Below are positions 1 through 7,415 of a stretch of 33,849 nucleotides of DNA, piece after piece. Within the stretch, counting starts at the first letter, position 1. Each line of letters starts with the position of its first letter. Source of the DNA: Candidatus Zhuqueibacterota bacterium. GTDB taxonomy: Bacteria > Zhuqueibacterota > Zhuqueibacteria > Zhuqueibacterales > Zhuqueibacteraceae. Both the position numbers and the translations under genes were made by a program. The notes under the pieces were generated by a model. That model had not been told where the DNA came from. It did not search any database and saw nothing but the letters and a program-made list of their open reading frames with translations. Location of the stretch: positions 1-33,849 of the forward strand of contig JAKEEU010000006.1 in assembly GCA_022616415.1 (NCBI GenBank). The letters run 5' to 3'.

Positions 1-297
1 GTCGTGCCGAACCCGTACGTCGGCTCCGCGAGTTTCGAGGCCGAACGTTTTGCCGTGTCCGGCCGCGGCGAGCGGCGCATGGAATTTCGCGCGTTGCCGG
101 CAAACGCCACGATTCGCATTTTCACCGTGCGCGGCGAGTTGGTGCAAACCCTTCGCCACGACGGCTCGAACGACGGTTTCGTCGCTTGGGACTTGCGCAC
201 AAAAGATAATCTTGACATTGCGCCAGGATTGTATATATTTCATGTTGATGGCAACGGCGCCGGCACCCATATCGGCAAGTTTGCCATTATCAAATAA
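1..297 (+). CDS. C-terminal end of a secreted protein with FlgD-like/T9SS-type sorting domain (partial, open at left edge)
   Basis: The reading frame is open from base 1 and stops at 295-297. It begins in the middle of a protein with the phrase VVPNPY, which typically precedes a FlgD-like Ig or type IX secretion sorting domain in FCB-group bacteria. The remaining ~98 residues show the usual beta-sandwich pattern: IRIFTVRGELVQTL, then WDL, then APGLYIFHV and a final strand ending IGKFAIIK. The domain is normally cleaved or used as an export signal at the outer membrane. The catalytic or binding part of the protein lies outside the window, so its function is unknown. Confidence 0.8.
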   Translation, partial: VVPNPYVGSASFEAERFAVSGRGERRMEFRALPANATIRIFTVRGELVQTLRHDGSNDGFVAWDLRTKDNLDIAPGLYIFHVDGNGAGTHIGKFAIIK

Positions 298-385
298 CCC
301 CAGCAAGCAAGTGGCCGGACAGCCCATGGCCGCAGGCTTGTCTGGATCCACGCAGAATCGTCTTAATAAAAATTGGGAGGTTGTA

Positions 386-814
386 ATGCAATACAATCGC
401 TATAACAAACCCGGTCGCCGCTTCGACAGGAAGCCGTTTACCAAGAAGCCGTTCAACAAAAAGCCGTTCAAAAAGAGGCACTTTGTCAGAAGAAAGCTCT
501 ATGGCACAACCGAGCGCCCGCGCCTGCTGGTGTTTCGCAGCCTCAAGCACATTTACGGCCAGCTTGTGGATGACAGCATCAAAAAAACCATCACCACCGT
601 TTCAACGCACAGCAGAGAGCTGCGCGAGGAAATGAAAAGCGCTGCCGACCGCGTCCAGGCCGCAAGAATCGTCGGCAAAACCATAGCGGCGAAGGCGCTG
701 GCCATGAACGTCAAAGGGGTGGTTTTCGATCGCAACGGCTTTGTCTATCACGGCCGGGTTAAAGCCTTTGCCGAAGGCGCGCGCGAAGGCGGTCTATGGT
801 TGCATTCGCATTGA
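386..814 (+). CDS. rplR: Ribosomal protein L18 paralogue (stand-alone, bL18/uL18 family)
   Basis: A 142-residue protein. The start at 386 is chosen because GGGAGG (375-380) lies five bases before the ATG. From about residue 35 to the end it follows L18: GTTERPRLLVFRS, KHIYGQLVDD, then AARIVGKTIAAKAL and VVFDRNGFVYHGRVKAFAEG, ending AREGGL. L18 binds 5S rRNA in the large ribosomal subunit. The first ~30 residues are a basic low-complexity extension with repeated KPFxKKPF units. No other ribosomal protein gene is near, although rplR normally sits in the spc operon between rplF and rpsE. It may be a second copy or a relocated sole copy; the window cannot tell which. The name is by family only. 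Confidence 0.8.
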   Translation: MQYNRYNKPGRRFDRKPFTKKPFNKKPFKKRHFVRRKLYGTTERPRLLVFRSLKHIYGQLVDDSIKKTITTVSTHSRELREEMKSAADRVQAARIVGKTIAAKALAMNVKGVVFDRNGFVYHGRVKAFAEGAREGGLWLHSH

Positions 815-907
815 AAAGTTCGTAGTAGCTCCCTACGGGCGCAGCCTTGAGGAGCCGAAGGTTTAGTCTCGAAACGGTCTTGCAACCACTCAGATTTTGC
901 ATTGTAG

Positions 908-960
908 GTCAAAACCACCGCCCCGCTGGTTTTAGCGATCAAAGGAGATCGCGGTTTGAC
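908..960. other. Structured intergenic region with nested inverted repeats
   Basis: Between L18 (ends 814) and the PorV-like gene (starts 1073). AAAACCA (911-917) pairs with TGGTTTT (927-933) around a GC-rich loop. Next to it GCGATC (935-940) pairs perfectly with GATCGC (947-952). An alternative outer pairing joins GTCAAAACC (908-916) with GGTTTGAC (953-960). The first hairpin ends in four T residues and could be a weak terminator for the L18 gene. No known RNA family was recognised. Confidence 0.35.
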
Positions 961-984
961 TTTTAATGTGCAAAATTAAGAAAC

Positions 985-1029
985 CACAAAGTCACAAAGC
1001 GCAGCAAACAAGGCTTTGCGTTCTTTGTG
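985..1029. repeat. Dispersed hairpin repeat, CACAAAG/CTTTGTG type
   Basis: Imperfect inverted repeat: CACAAAGTCACAAAGCG (985-1001) faces GCTTTGCGTTCTTTGTG (1013-1029). A longer relative built from the same words (ACGCAAAGAACACG-like) lies at 30538-30651. It sits in the leader of the PorV-like gene. Confidence 0.5.
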
Positions 1030-1072
1030 TTTTTATGGTGAAGCATTATTTATGGCAAAAAATAGGTGAGCC

Positions 1073-2098
1073 ATGAAAACACTGGTGAGAAACTTTTGTT
1101 TCATTCAAGCCATTGCTGTCATCCTGTGTGCGAACCATCTCGCCCACGCCCAGAGCAAAACCGGCACGACCATCGGCCAGTTTCTGTTGATCGAGCCGAG
1201 CGCGCGCGTCGTCGCCATGGGGAACGCCGGCGTCGCGCTTTATGATGAAATCATCGGAGGGTATTACAATCCGGCCGCGATCGGTTTGCAGAGCGGCTAT
1301 GGCGCCCAGTTCAGCCACAGTGACTGGCTGGCCGGCATCAATTACAACTATGCCGCCTCGTCCGTGCAATTGGGCGAAATCGGCAATCTTTTTGTCAGTG
1401 TTACTTCATTGAACTCCGGCGAGATCGACGTGCGCACCGTGGCGCAGCCACTCGGCACGGGCGAGCGGTACACCGTCTCCGACCTGGCGCTCGGGCTCGG
1501 CTACGGCCGGCAATTTTCGGATCGTTTCTCTCTTGGCGTGCAATTGAGCTTTGTGCAAGAAACCATTTGGCACAGCTCGCTGTCGACCTTCGCAGTTAGC
1601 GTCGGCACCTTGTATCGCCTCTCGGAAAACGGCCTCCGCCTCGGCGCCAGCATTTCAAATTTCGGCCTGGAGGCCGGCTATTCCGGCAGAGATTTGCGCA
1701 TTCAATATGATCTCGATACCGACCGCTTTGGCGACAACAGCAGCTTGCCGGGCGAAGTATTGACGCAAAAGTATTCCCTGCCCGTTATTTTTCGCGTCGG
1801 CATGAGCTGGCCGGTCAATCTCTCACGGAACCACCAACTCCTGCTCGCTTGGAATGCTTATCATCCGAACGACAACGCTGAGAGCATGAGCGTCGGTGCA
1901 GAATGGAAATTGTTCAATATCGTCGCCTTGCGCGGCGGCTATCAAAACCTTTTTTTAGAGGATGCTGAAACCGGGCTCACCCTGGGCGCGGGTTTGCACA
2001 TCGATCTTCAAGGCTATGAATTTCGTTTCGATTATGGCTGGGCCGACTACGGCCGGTTGGATAACGCGCCGATCTACACTATCGGCGTGACGTTTTAA
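1073..2098 (+). CDS. PorV/PorQ-family outer-membrane beta-barrel protein
   Basis: A 341-residue protein with a Sec signal peptide (cleavage likely after AHAQ, residue ~27). GGTG at 1065-1068 serves as ribosome binding site. Residues 35-70 carry the family signature: FLLIEPSARVVAMGNAGVAL followed by YYNPAAIGL. The rest alternates short hydrophobic strands and ends in a strand with terminal Phe (YTIGVTF), as expected for a beta-barrel. PorV-type proteins are outer-membrane partners of the type IX secretion system. Family members in FCB lineages are numerous and not all take part in secretion. Nine bases after its stop the TTG-to-ATG region of the first glucanase begins, so the two are probably cotranscribed. 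Confidence 0.75.
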   Translation: MKTLVRNFCFIQAIAVILCANHLAHAQSKTGTTIGQFLLIEPSARVVAMGNAGVALYDEIIGGYYNPAAIGLQSGYGAQFSHSDWLAGINYNYAASSVQLGEIGNLFVSVTSLNSGEIDVRTVAQPLGTGERYTVSDLALGLGYGRQFSDRFSLGVQLSFVQETIWHSSLSTFAVSVGTLYRLSENGLRLGASISNFGLEAGYSGRDLRIQYDLDTDRFGDNSSLPGEVLTQKYSLPVIFRVGMSWPVNLSRNHQLLLAWNAYHPNDNAESMSVGAEWKLFNIVALRGGYQNLFLEDAETGLTLGAGLHIDLQGYEFRFDYGWADYGRLDNAPIYTIGVTF

Positions 2099-2122
2099 AT
2101 CCCGATTTTGTTAGGATGCGCG

Positions 2123-4318
2123 ATGAGACCGTCGCTGCGAATTGCGATCGCGAGCTTGGTTGTCTTCTCTCTTCTGCCAACATCAACCATGAGCCAATAC
2201 GGCTACGATCATCATGTCGTCTTCGATAACAGTCTCACAGATCACTCGTATTACTACAGCCAAGGCTCGGTGGTCGCGCCAAGCGCGTTGGAAATCATCA
2301 ACGGCAAATTCCCCATTGACGACAAGATTTTTTTCAGCCCGCCGAATTCGCTCCGCTTAAAGTGGAAGTCGCAATTCGGCGGCGATTGGCGGATGACACT
2401 CAAAGTGGCAACGCGCTATGGCCGGCGGTTCGAGCTCTCCGGCAATACGTTATTCCTGCGATGTTTCTCCGAAACCGAGTTGTCGCGCGACGAGTCGCCG
2501 CTGATCGCGCTGCAAGATGCCCATGGCGTGACGACGTCCGATATCAAGCTCCTCGGCGCTCTCGAAAAACTTCCGGCGCAGCAGTGGGTGCAAATCAAAT
2601 TGCCCATCTCTTCATTCGTTCCCATTTTTAAATCGACGGATGAATACAAGTTCGACGCGCGCCGGCTCGCGAATATTTTCTTTGTGCAACGTCTCGATGA
2701 TGGCAAAGAGCACACATTGTACATCGACGATATAAGAATTGGCGACGAGGCGCCCAATGACGGCCAGGCGCCGGCAACGCCAACCGGCTTCACTGCGAAA
2801 GGCTACGATAGCCACATCGATTTGATCTGGCAAAGCCACAAAGACGCTGATCCGTTCTCTTACAAAATCTACCGCTCTTGGGATGGTCAAAATTATGCGC
2901 CCATCGGCGTGCAAAAAGGCCGTCTCACGCGCTACGTGGATTTTATCGGCGCGCCAGGCAAGACCGCGTTTTACAAGATCAGCGCGCTTGATTTGCACGA
3001 GAATGAATCGCCGCTTTCGCGCGAGGCCAGCGCCACGACGCGCAAGATGAATGACGAAGCGCTGCTCACGATGGTGCAAGAAGCTTGCTTTCGCTATTAT
3101 TGGGAGGCCGCGCATCCCGATGCGGGCATGGCCATCGAGATTCTTCCCGGTGATGAAAATCTCGTCGCGGTTGGATCATCGGGTTTTGGGATCATGGCGC
3201 TCGTCGTCGCCGTCGAGCGCGGCTTCGTCACCCGCGAGCAAGTCGTGGAGCGCATGCTGAAAATCGTGCGCTTTCTCAAAAAGGCGGATCGCTTTCACGG
3301 CGTGTGGCCGCATTTCCTGGACGGGCGCACCGGCAAAGTGATTCCGTATTTCGGCAAATATGACGATGGCGGCGATCTCGTCGAAACCGCGTTTCTCGTG
3401 CAAGGCCTGCTGGTCGCACGCCAATACTTCACTCGCAACACGAATGCCGAGGCCGAGATTCGCGGCACAATTACGGAGTTGTGGAAAAGCGTCGAGTGGG
3501 ATTGGTATCGCCAAGAACCGGCGAGCGATTTTCTCTATTGGCATTGGTCGCCCAATCACGCCTGGCACATCAGCCATCCGTTGGTGGGGTGGAATGAAAC
3601 GATGATCGTCTATCTGCTCGCCATCGCTTCGCCCACGCATGCGGTTCCTGCAAGTTTGTATCACACCGGCTGGGCCGGCCAGTCCGATCTTGCGGTGCGC
3701 TATCGCCAAGGCTGGGGCCGCACCACGCATGGCGATCATTACACCAACGGCAACACGTATTTCGGCATCAAGCTCGACGTCGGCGTGGGCACCGGCGGGG
3801 ATCTTTTCTTCACCCACTTTTCTTTTATGGGATTCGATCCACGCCACAAAAAAGATCGCTACACGAATTACTTCAAGAACAATCGCAATCTCGCGCTCAT
3901 CAATCGCGCCTATTGCATGGCGAATCCGAATCAGCGCGTGGGCTATGGTGAGAATTGTTGGGGACTCTCGGCGGGCATCAACGGCGGCAAACCGATTCCC
4001 CGCGATGATAGGGGCACGATCACCTGCATGGCAGCTCTCGCTTCATTTCCCTACACGCCACAAGAGTCGATGGCTGCGCTCAAACATTTTTATCACGAGC
4101 ACGGCAATAAACTGTGGGGCATTTACGGCTTCCGCGACGGTTTCAATCTCACCCAAAATTGGTTTGAAGATGTGTACATGGCCCTGAACCAGGCGCCCAT
4201 CGTGGTGATGATCGAAAATTATCGCAGCGGGTTGATTTGGAAGATGTTCATGTCAAATCCGGAGATTCAGCCGATGCTGGAGAAGGTGGGGTTTGTGGAA
4301 GATCCTGAAGTGAATTAA
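2123..4318 (+). CDS. Secreted multidomain GH144-type (PF10091) glucanase, with N-terminal jelly-roll and FN3 domains
   Basis: A 731-residue protein. The ATG at 2123 is preferred over the upstream TTG at 2108 because TAGGA lies six bases before it and a signal peptide follows (cleavage near STMSQ, ~25). Residues ~30-212 look like a galactose-binding jelly-roll domain ending in [11 protein letters not shown]. Residues ~218-302 are a fibronectin type III domain. Residues ~308-726 form the PF10091 (alpha/alpha)6 catalytic domain, with phrases such as [61 protein letters not shown], and [13 protein letters not shown]. Characterised GH144 members are endo-beta-1,2-glucanases, but PF10091 is broader than GH144, so beta-1,2 specificity is inference supported by the GH94 and GH3 neighbours. 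It has no T9SS tail. It is the most divergent of three paralogues here. Confidence 0.8.
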   Translation: MRPSLRIAIASLVVFSLLPTSTMSQYGYDHHVVFDNSLTDHSYYYSQGSVVAPSALEIINGKFPIDDKIFFSPPNSLRLKWKSQFGGDWRMTLKVATRYGRRFELSGNTLFLRCFSETELSRDESPLIALQDAHGVTTSDIKLLGALEKLPAQQWVQIKLPISSFVPIFKSTDEYKFDARRLANIFFVQRLDDGKEHTLYIDDIRIGDEAPNDGQAPATPTGFTAKGYDSHIDLIWQSHKDADPFSYKIYRSWDGQNYAPIGVQKGRLTRYVDFIGAPGKTAFYKISALDLHENESPLSREASATTRKMNDEALLTMVQEACFRYYWEAAHPDAGMAIEILPGDENLVAVGSSGFGIMALVVAVERGFVTREQVVERMLKIVRFLKKADRFHGVWPHFLDGRTGKVIPYFGKYDDGGDLVETAFLVQGLLVARQYFTRNTNAEAEIRGTITELWKSVEWDWYRQEPASDFLYWHWSPNHAWHISHPLVGWNETMIVYLLAIASPTHAVPASLYHTGWAGQSDLAVRYRQGWGRTTHGDHYTNGNTYFGIKLDVGVGTGGDLFFTHFSFMGFDPRHKKDRYTNYFKNNRNLALINRAYCMANPNQRVGYGENCWGLSAGINGGKPIPRDDRGTITCMAALASFPYTPQESMAALKHFYHEHGNKLWGIYGFRDGFNLTQNWFEDVYMALNQAPIVVMIENYRSGLIWKMFMSNPEIQPMLEKVGFVEDPEVN

Positions 4319-4328
4319 TAAGCAGATT

Positions 4329-4391
4329 TCAAAGTGCTGGCCAATTTAGCGTAACAATTTCGCCGAGGATGTTTTCATCGAGAACGATCAT
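4329..4391 (-). pseudogene. Remnant of a DUF5615/PIN-like toxin gene (N-terminal ~20 codons only)
   Basis: On the minus strand an ATG at 4391 overlaps the stop of the DUF433 antitoxin gene by four bases (ATGA), the usual coupling in these pairs. Only 20 codons follow before a stop. They begin MIVLDENILGEIV, matching the conserved start of DUF5615 PIN-like toxins (FLLDENI pattern, first active-site Asp included). The remaining ~90 residues are missing; the coding end of the glucanase gene (4318) lies just beyond. This is a truncated toxin, so the antitoxin next to it is orphaned. Confidence 0.6.
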
Positions 4392-4687
4392 GCGGCGATT
4401 TTGAATTTGCGAACGTTGTCAAGCAAGTTTTGTTTGGCCAGATGAACGGCTTCTTTAATGGCTTCGGCTGAAATGCGGCTTTGGGAATAATTGCGCAAAA
4501 TTTTTTGCACGCTCCAACCGGCGGCCAATAAATCCAAAATGACGCTGACTTCCAAGCGGGTGTATTTGAAGGTTGGCCTGCCGCCGCAGATACCTGGCGC
4601 GGCGACGATATGTTTGCCCAATGGCACGTATTCGTACCACTCACCGCCATACAACTCGCGAGTTAGTTCTTTTGCTGTTTTTTTCAT
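4388..4687 (-). CDS. DUF433 antitoxin-like protein
   Basis: A 99-residue protein on the minus strand. The start at 4687 (MKKTAKELTREL) is chosen over the longer frame because the upstream extension is not family-like. Residues ~25-75 show the DUF433 (PF04255) pattern: HIVAAPGICGGRPTFKYTRLEVSVILDLLAAGWSVQKILRNY, followed by ISAEAIKEAVHLA. DUF433 proteins are winged-helix-like antitoxins commonly paired with DUF5615 PIN-domain toxins. The partner gene overlaps it by four bases but is cut to about 20 codons (4329-4391). It lies antisense to the surrounding carbohydrate genes, as expected for an inserted module in decay. Confidence 0.75.
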   Translation of the reverse strand: MKKTAKELTRELYGGEWYEYVPLGKHIVAAPGICGGRPTFKYTRLEVSVILDLLAAGWSVQKILRNYSQSRISAEAIKEAVHLAKQNLLDNVRKFKIAA

Positions 4688-4799
4688 TTGATAAACCCAA
4701 ATTGAATGGGAACGGCCATTTAAAATTAACCTATAAAATGTAGCGCAAAAACGGATATTTTGCAAGTTTTTATTGTTGGAAAATTTGATGAATTGGGCG

Positions 4800-4861
4800 A
4801 AGTCGGACTTGGGCTCGCCTATATTTCAAATTTGGAAAAATTCGTTGCCCAAGTCCGACTT
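4800..4861. promoter_or_regulatory. Perfect 15-bp inverted repeat just upstream of the GH94 gene
   Basis: AAGTCGGACTTGGGC (4800-4814) is exactly repeated in inverse at 4847-4861, with a 32-base AT-rich loop. The right arm ends ten bases before the GH94 ribosome binding site (GAGGAAGGA, 4871-4879). It could be an operator, an mRNA leader hairpin controlling translation, or the trace of a small mobile repeat. No T-run follows, so an intrinsic terminator is unlikely. Confidence 0.55.
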
Positions 4862-4884
4862 TTGCACTCTGAGGAAGGAAAATC

Positions 4885-7305
4885 TTGAAAAGCTTCAAAA
4901 CCAAGTACGGCTTCTTCGCGGAAAATGGAAAGGAATACGTCATCACCACGCCGCGCACGCCGCGGCCGTGGATCAATGTCATCAGCAATGGCGATTACGG
5001 CATCACTATCTCGCAAACCGGCAGCGGCTACAGTTGGCGCACGCATGCACAATTAAATCGGATCACGCGCTGGGAGCAGGATCTCATCAAAGACGAATGG
5101 GGCAAGTATATCTACCTGCGCGATGAGAAGGGAAACTTATGGTCTGCAGGTTGGAAACCGGTCTGCCATGAACCGGATCATTACATTTGCCGGCACGGCC
5201 TCGGTTACAGTGTGATTGAGTCCTCGAATTTCGGCATAGATTCAAGACTGCTGCTGTTTGTCCCCAACGAGGAGCCGTTGGAAATTTGGCAGCTCGCGCT
5301 GCGGAATGACACCAAAAAGCCGAGGGATCTGAGCCTGTTTTCTTTCTTTGAATGGTGTCTCGGCCAAGCACCGGATTGGCATCGCGAGTTTCACAAATCG
5401 TTCATCGAAACCGGTTACGAGGCAAGCCTGCAAGCGCTGCTCGCCACCAAACGCCTGTGGGAAATTCCCACCGAGCGCGGCCATTGGAACGCGGAATGGG
5501 GCTACGTCGCATTTCATTCGTGCAATATGAAGCCGAGCGCATTCGACAGCGACAAAGAAACTTTTCTCGGCATGTACGGCAATCAGCGCCTGCCGGACGC
5601 CGTGCGCGAAGGCAAGCTCAAAAAACGCGTCGGCAATTGGCTCGATCCCATCGCCAGCTTGCAAATCAACCTCGCGCTCAAGCCTGGTGAGGAAAAAACG
5701 CTCATCTTCACCCTTGGCGCGGCGGCATCCCGAGACGAAGCGGCGCAACTCATCACCAAATATCGGGCGCCGGCCGAAGTCGATGCCGCATTGAAAAATG
5801 TGCGCCGGCGCTGGGATGATTTGTTGAGCACGGTGGCGATAGAGACGCCCGACGACGCGATGAATCTCATGCTCAACACCTGGCTGAAATATCAAGCCAT
5901 CTCCGGTCGTTTGTGGGGCCGCACGGCGTATTATCAAACCGGCGGCGCGTTCGGTTTTCGCGATCAATTGCAGGACAGTCAAATTTTTCTGCCAATTGAT
6001 TCCGAGCAAACGAAAAAGCAAATTCTTCTGCACGCCCGCCATCAATTCAAAGACGGCTCGGTTTATCATTGGTGGCATCCGATCTCGGAGATCGGCCTGC
6101 AAAACAAAATTTCCGACAATCTGCTGTGGCTGCCGTTCGTCGTCAACAATTATTTGCAGGAAACCGACGATTTCGGCATTCTGGAATGCCACGAGCCGTT
6201 TGCCGATGACGCCACCACCGCCTCGATTTACGATCATTGTCTTCGCGCCATCAACAAAGCGCTCGAGCGCTTCGGCTCACATGGGCTACCTCTCATTGGC
6301 GCGGGTGACTGGAACGACGGCCTGAGTGCGGTCGGCCTAGACATGCAAGGCGAATCGGTTTGGCTCGCTCATTTCATGCATCATATTTTGAATGACTTCG
6401 CCGCGATTGCGGAAACTTATGGCGCCGTCTCGCAGGCGCAAACCCATCGTGCTCGCGCGCAACATCTGAGGGAAAAGATCAATTCGCAAGCGTGGGATGG
6501 CGAATGGTATTATCGCGCCACCAAGGACAGCGGTGAGAAGATCGGCAGCAAGGAAAATGTCGATGGACAAATTTATCTCAATGCGCAAACCTGGGCCGTC
6601 ATCGCCGGTGTCGCCGAGCGCGCGCGCGCCGAGCAGGTGATGAATGAAGTGGAGAACCGGCTCGAATACAAGGCTGGTCCGCTTCTGCTTTATCCCGGTT
6701 ATAAAACGCCGGATAAGTACATCGGTTATCTTTCGCGTTACGCCGCCGGCATGCGTGAAAATGGCGGCGTCTATACGCATGCCGCAACGTGGGCGGTGAT
6801 TGCCGAAACCATGTTGGGCCGCGGCGAAGCGGCGTACAGAATGTTTTCCAAAATCAATCCCATCAATCGCGGCAAAAAGCCGGATGAATATTTTGCCGAG
6901 CCCTATGTCACGCCCGGCAACATCGAAGGCCCGGATTCGAAATTCTATGGCCGCGGCGGATGGACGTGGTACTCCGGTTCAGCCGCCTGGCTATTCAAAG
7001 TGGGACTCGAATGGATTCTCGGCATCCGCCCGACGTTTGCCGGATTGGTTGTCGATCCGTGTATTCCGGCGGCGTGGGACGACTTCAGCGTGCAGCGGCA
7101 ATTTCGCGGCGCGCATTATATGATCGAGGTAAAAAATCCCGAACACGTCAATGGCGGCGTGAAAGAGATTTTGATCGACGGCGAAAAATACGCCGAACAT
7201 TGTTTGGCCTCGAAACCGGCATTGCCGGTTTTTGAAGCCGGATCGACGCATCAGATTGTTGTGACACTGGGTAAACCAGAAAAGCCACAAGATCGGGTAT
7301 TGTAA
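4885..7305 (+). CDS. GH94 family glycoside phosphorylase (cellobiose-phosphorylase-like), cytoplasmic
   Basis: An 806-residue protein starting at a TTG. The start is well supported by GAGGAAGGA (4871-4879) five bases before it and by the family-typical opening KYGFFAENGKEYVITTP. There is no signal peptide, so it acts in the cytoplasm. Residues ~10-280 form the N-terminal beta-sandwich (NGDYGITISQTGSGYSW). Residues ~310-720 form the (alpha/alpha)6 barrel. The motif GDWNDG places the general acid at D478 by analogy with chitobiose phosphorylase; H632 (VYTHAATW) and S697-G698 (WYSGSAAW) match phosphate-binding positions. GH94 enzymes split beta-glucosides with phosphate to give alpha-glucose 1-phosphate. 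Length fits cellobiose- or cellobionate-type enzymes rather than the longer (>1000 aa) 1,2-beta-oligoglucan phosphorylases, so the acceptor is unresolved. Context favours sophorose or short beta-1,2-glucans. Confidence 0.85.
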   Translation: MKSFKTKYGFFAENGKEYVITTPRTPRPWINVISNGDYGITISQTGSGYSWRTHAQLNRITRWEQDLIKDEWGKYIYLRDEKGNLWSAGWKPVCHEPDHYICRHGLGYSVIESSNFGIDSRLLLFVPNEEPLEIWQLALRNDTKKPRDLSLFSFFEWCLGQAPDWHREFHKSFIETGYEASLQALLATKRLWEIPTERGHWNAEWGYVAFHSCNMKPSAFDSDKETFLGMYGNQRLPDAVREGKLKKRVGNWLDPIASLQINLALKPGEEKTLIFTLGAAASRDEAAQLITKYRAPAEVDAALKNVRRRWDDLLSTVAIETPDDAMNLMLNTWLKYQAISGRLWGRTAYYQTGGAFGFRDQLQDSQIFLPIDSEQTKKQILLHARHQFKDGSVYHWWHPISEIGLQNKISDNLLWLPFVVNNYLQETDDFGILECHEPFADDATTASIYDHCLRAINKALERFGSHGLPLIGAGDWNDGLSAVGLDMQGESVWLAHFMHHILNDFAAIAETYGAVSQAQTHRARAQHLREKINSQAWDGEWYYRATKDSGEKIGSKENVDGQIYLNAQTWAVIAGVAERARAEQVMNEVENRLEYKAGPLLLYPGYKTPDKYIGYLSRYAAGMRENGGVYTHAATWAVIAETMLGRGEAAYRMFSKINPINRGKKPDEYFAEPYVTPGNIEGPDSKFYGRGGWTWYSGSAAWLFKVGLEWILGIRPTFAGLVVDPCIPAAWDDFSVQRQFRGAHYMIEVKNPEHVNGGVKEILIDGEKYAEHCLASKPALPVFEAGSTHQIVVTLGKPEKPQDRVL

Positions 7306-7336
7306 AAATGCTCTTGCCTTTTAGACAGCGTTTTGC

Positions 7337-7382
7337 TATTTTGCTTACAGATCAGTAAGCTTACAGATCTGTAAGCAAAATA
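7337..7382. repeat. Perfect 17-bp inverted repeat upstream of the ATPase/nuclease gene
   Basis: TATTTTGCTTACAGATC (7337-7353) is exactly inverted at 7366-7382, around a 12-base spacer that itself repeats the CTTACA word. It lies between the GH94 stop (7305) and the ATPase start (7416). It is preceded by T and followed by A, so it does not look like an intrinsic terminator. Operator for the downstream gene or the scar of an insertion are the main options. Confidence 0.6.
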
Positions 7383-7415
7383 ACTTGAACTGCAAATTAT
7401 GCCGAGCGTGGTTTC

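Noticed and set aside
50..385. Extension of the L18 frame upstream to position 50
   Set aside because: It overlaps the sorting-domain gene in another frame; the start at 386 has a clear ribosome binding site and family-consistent protein.
4885..7305. GH94 protein as a cyclic beta-1,2-glucan synthase domain
   Set aside because: No glycosyltransferase 84 or membrane region is attached, and length matches single-domain phosphorylases.
7337..7382. Palindrome as an intrinsic terminator of the GH94 gene
   Set aside because: No T-run follows the stem on the plus strand; T and A runs are inside the arms.
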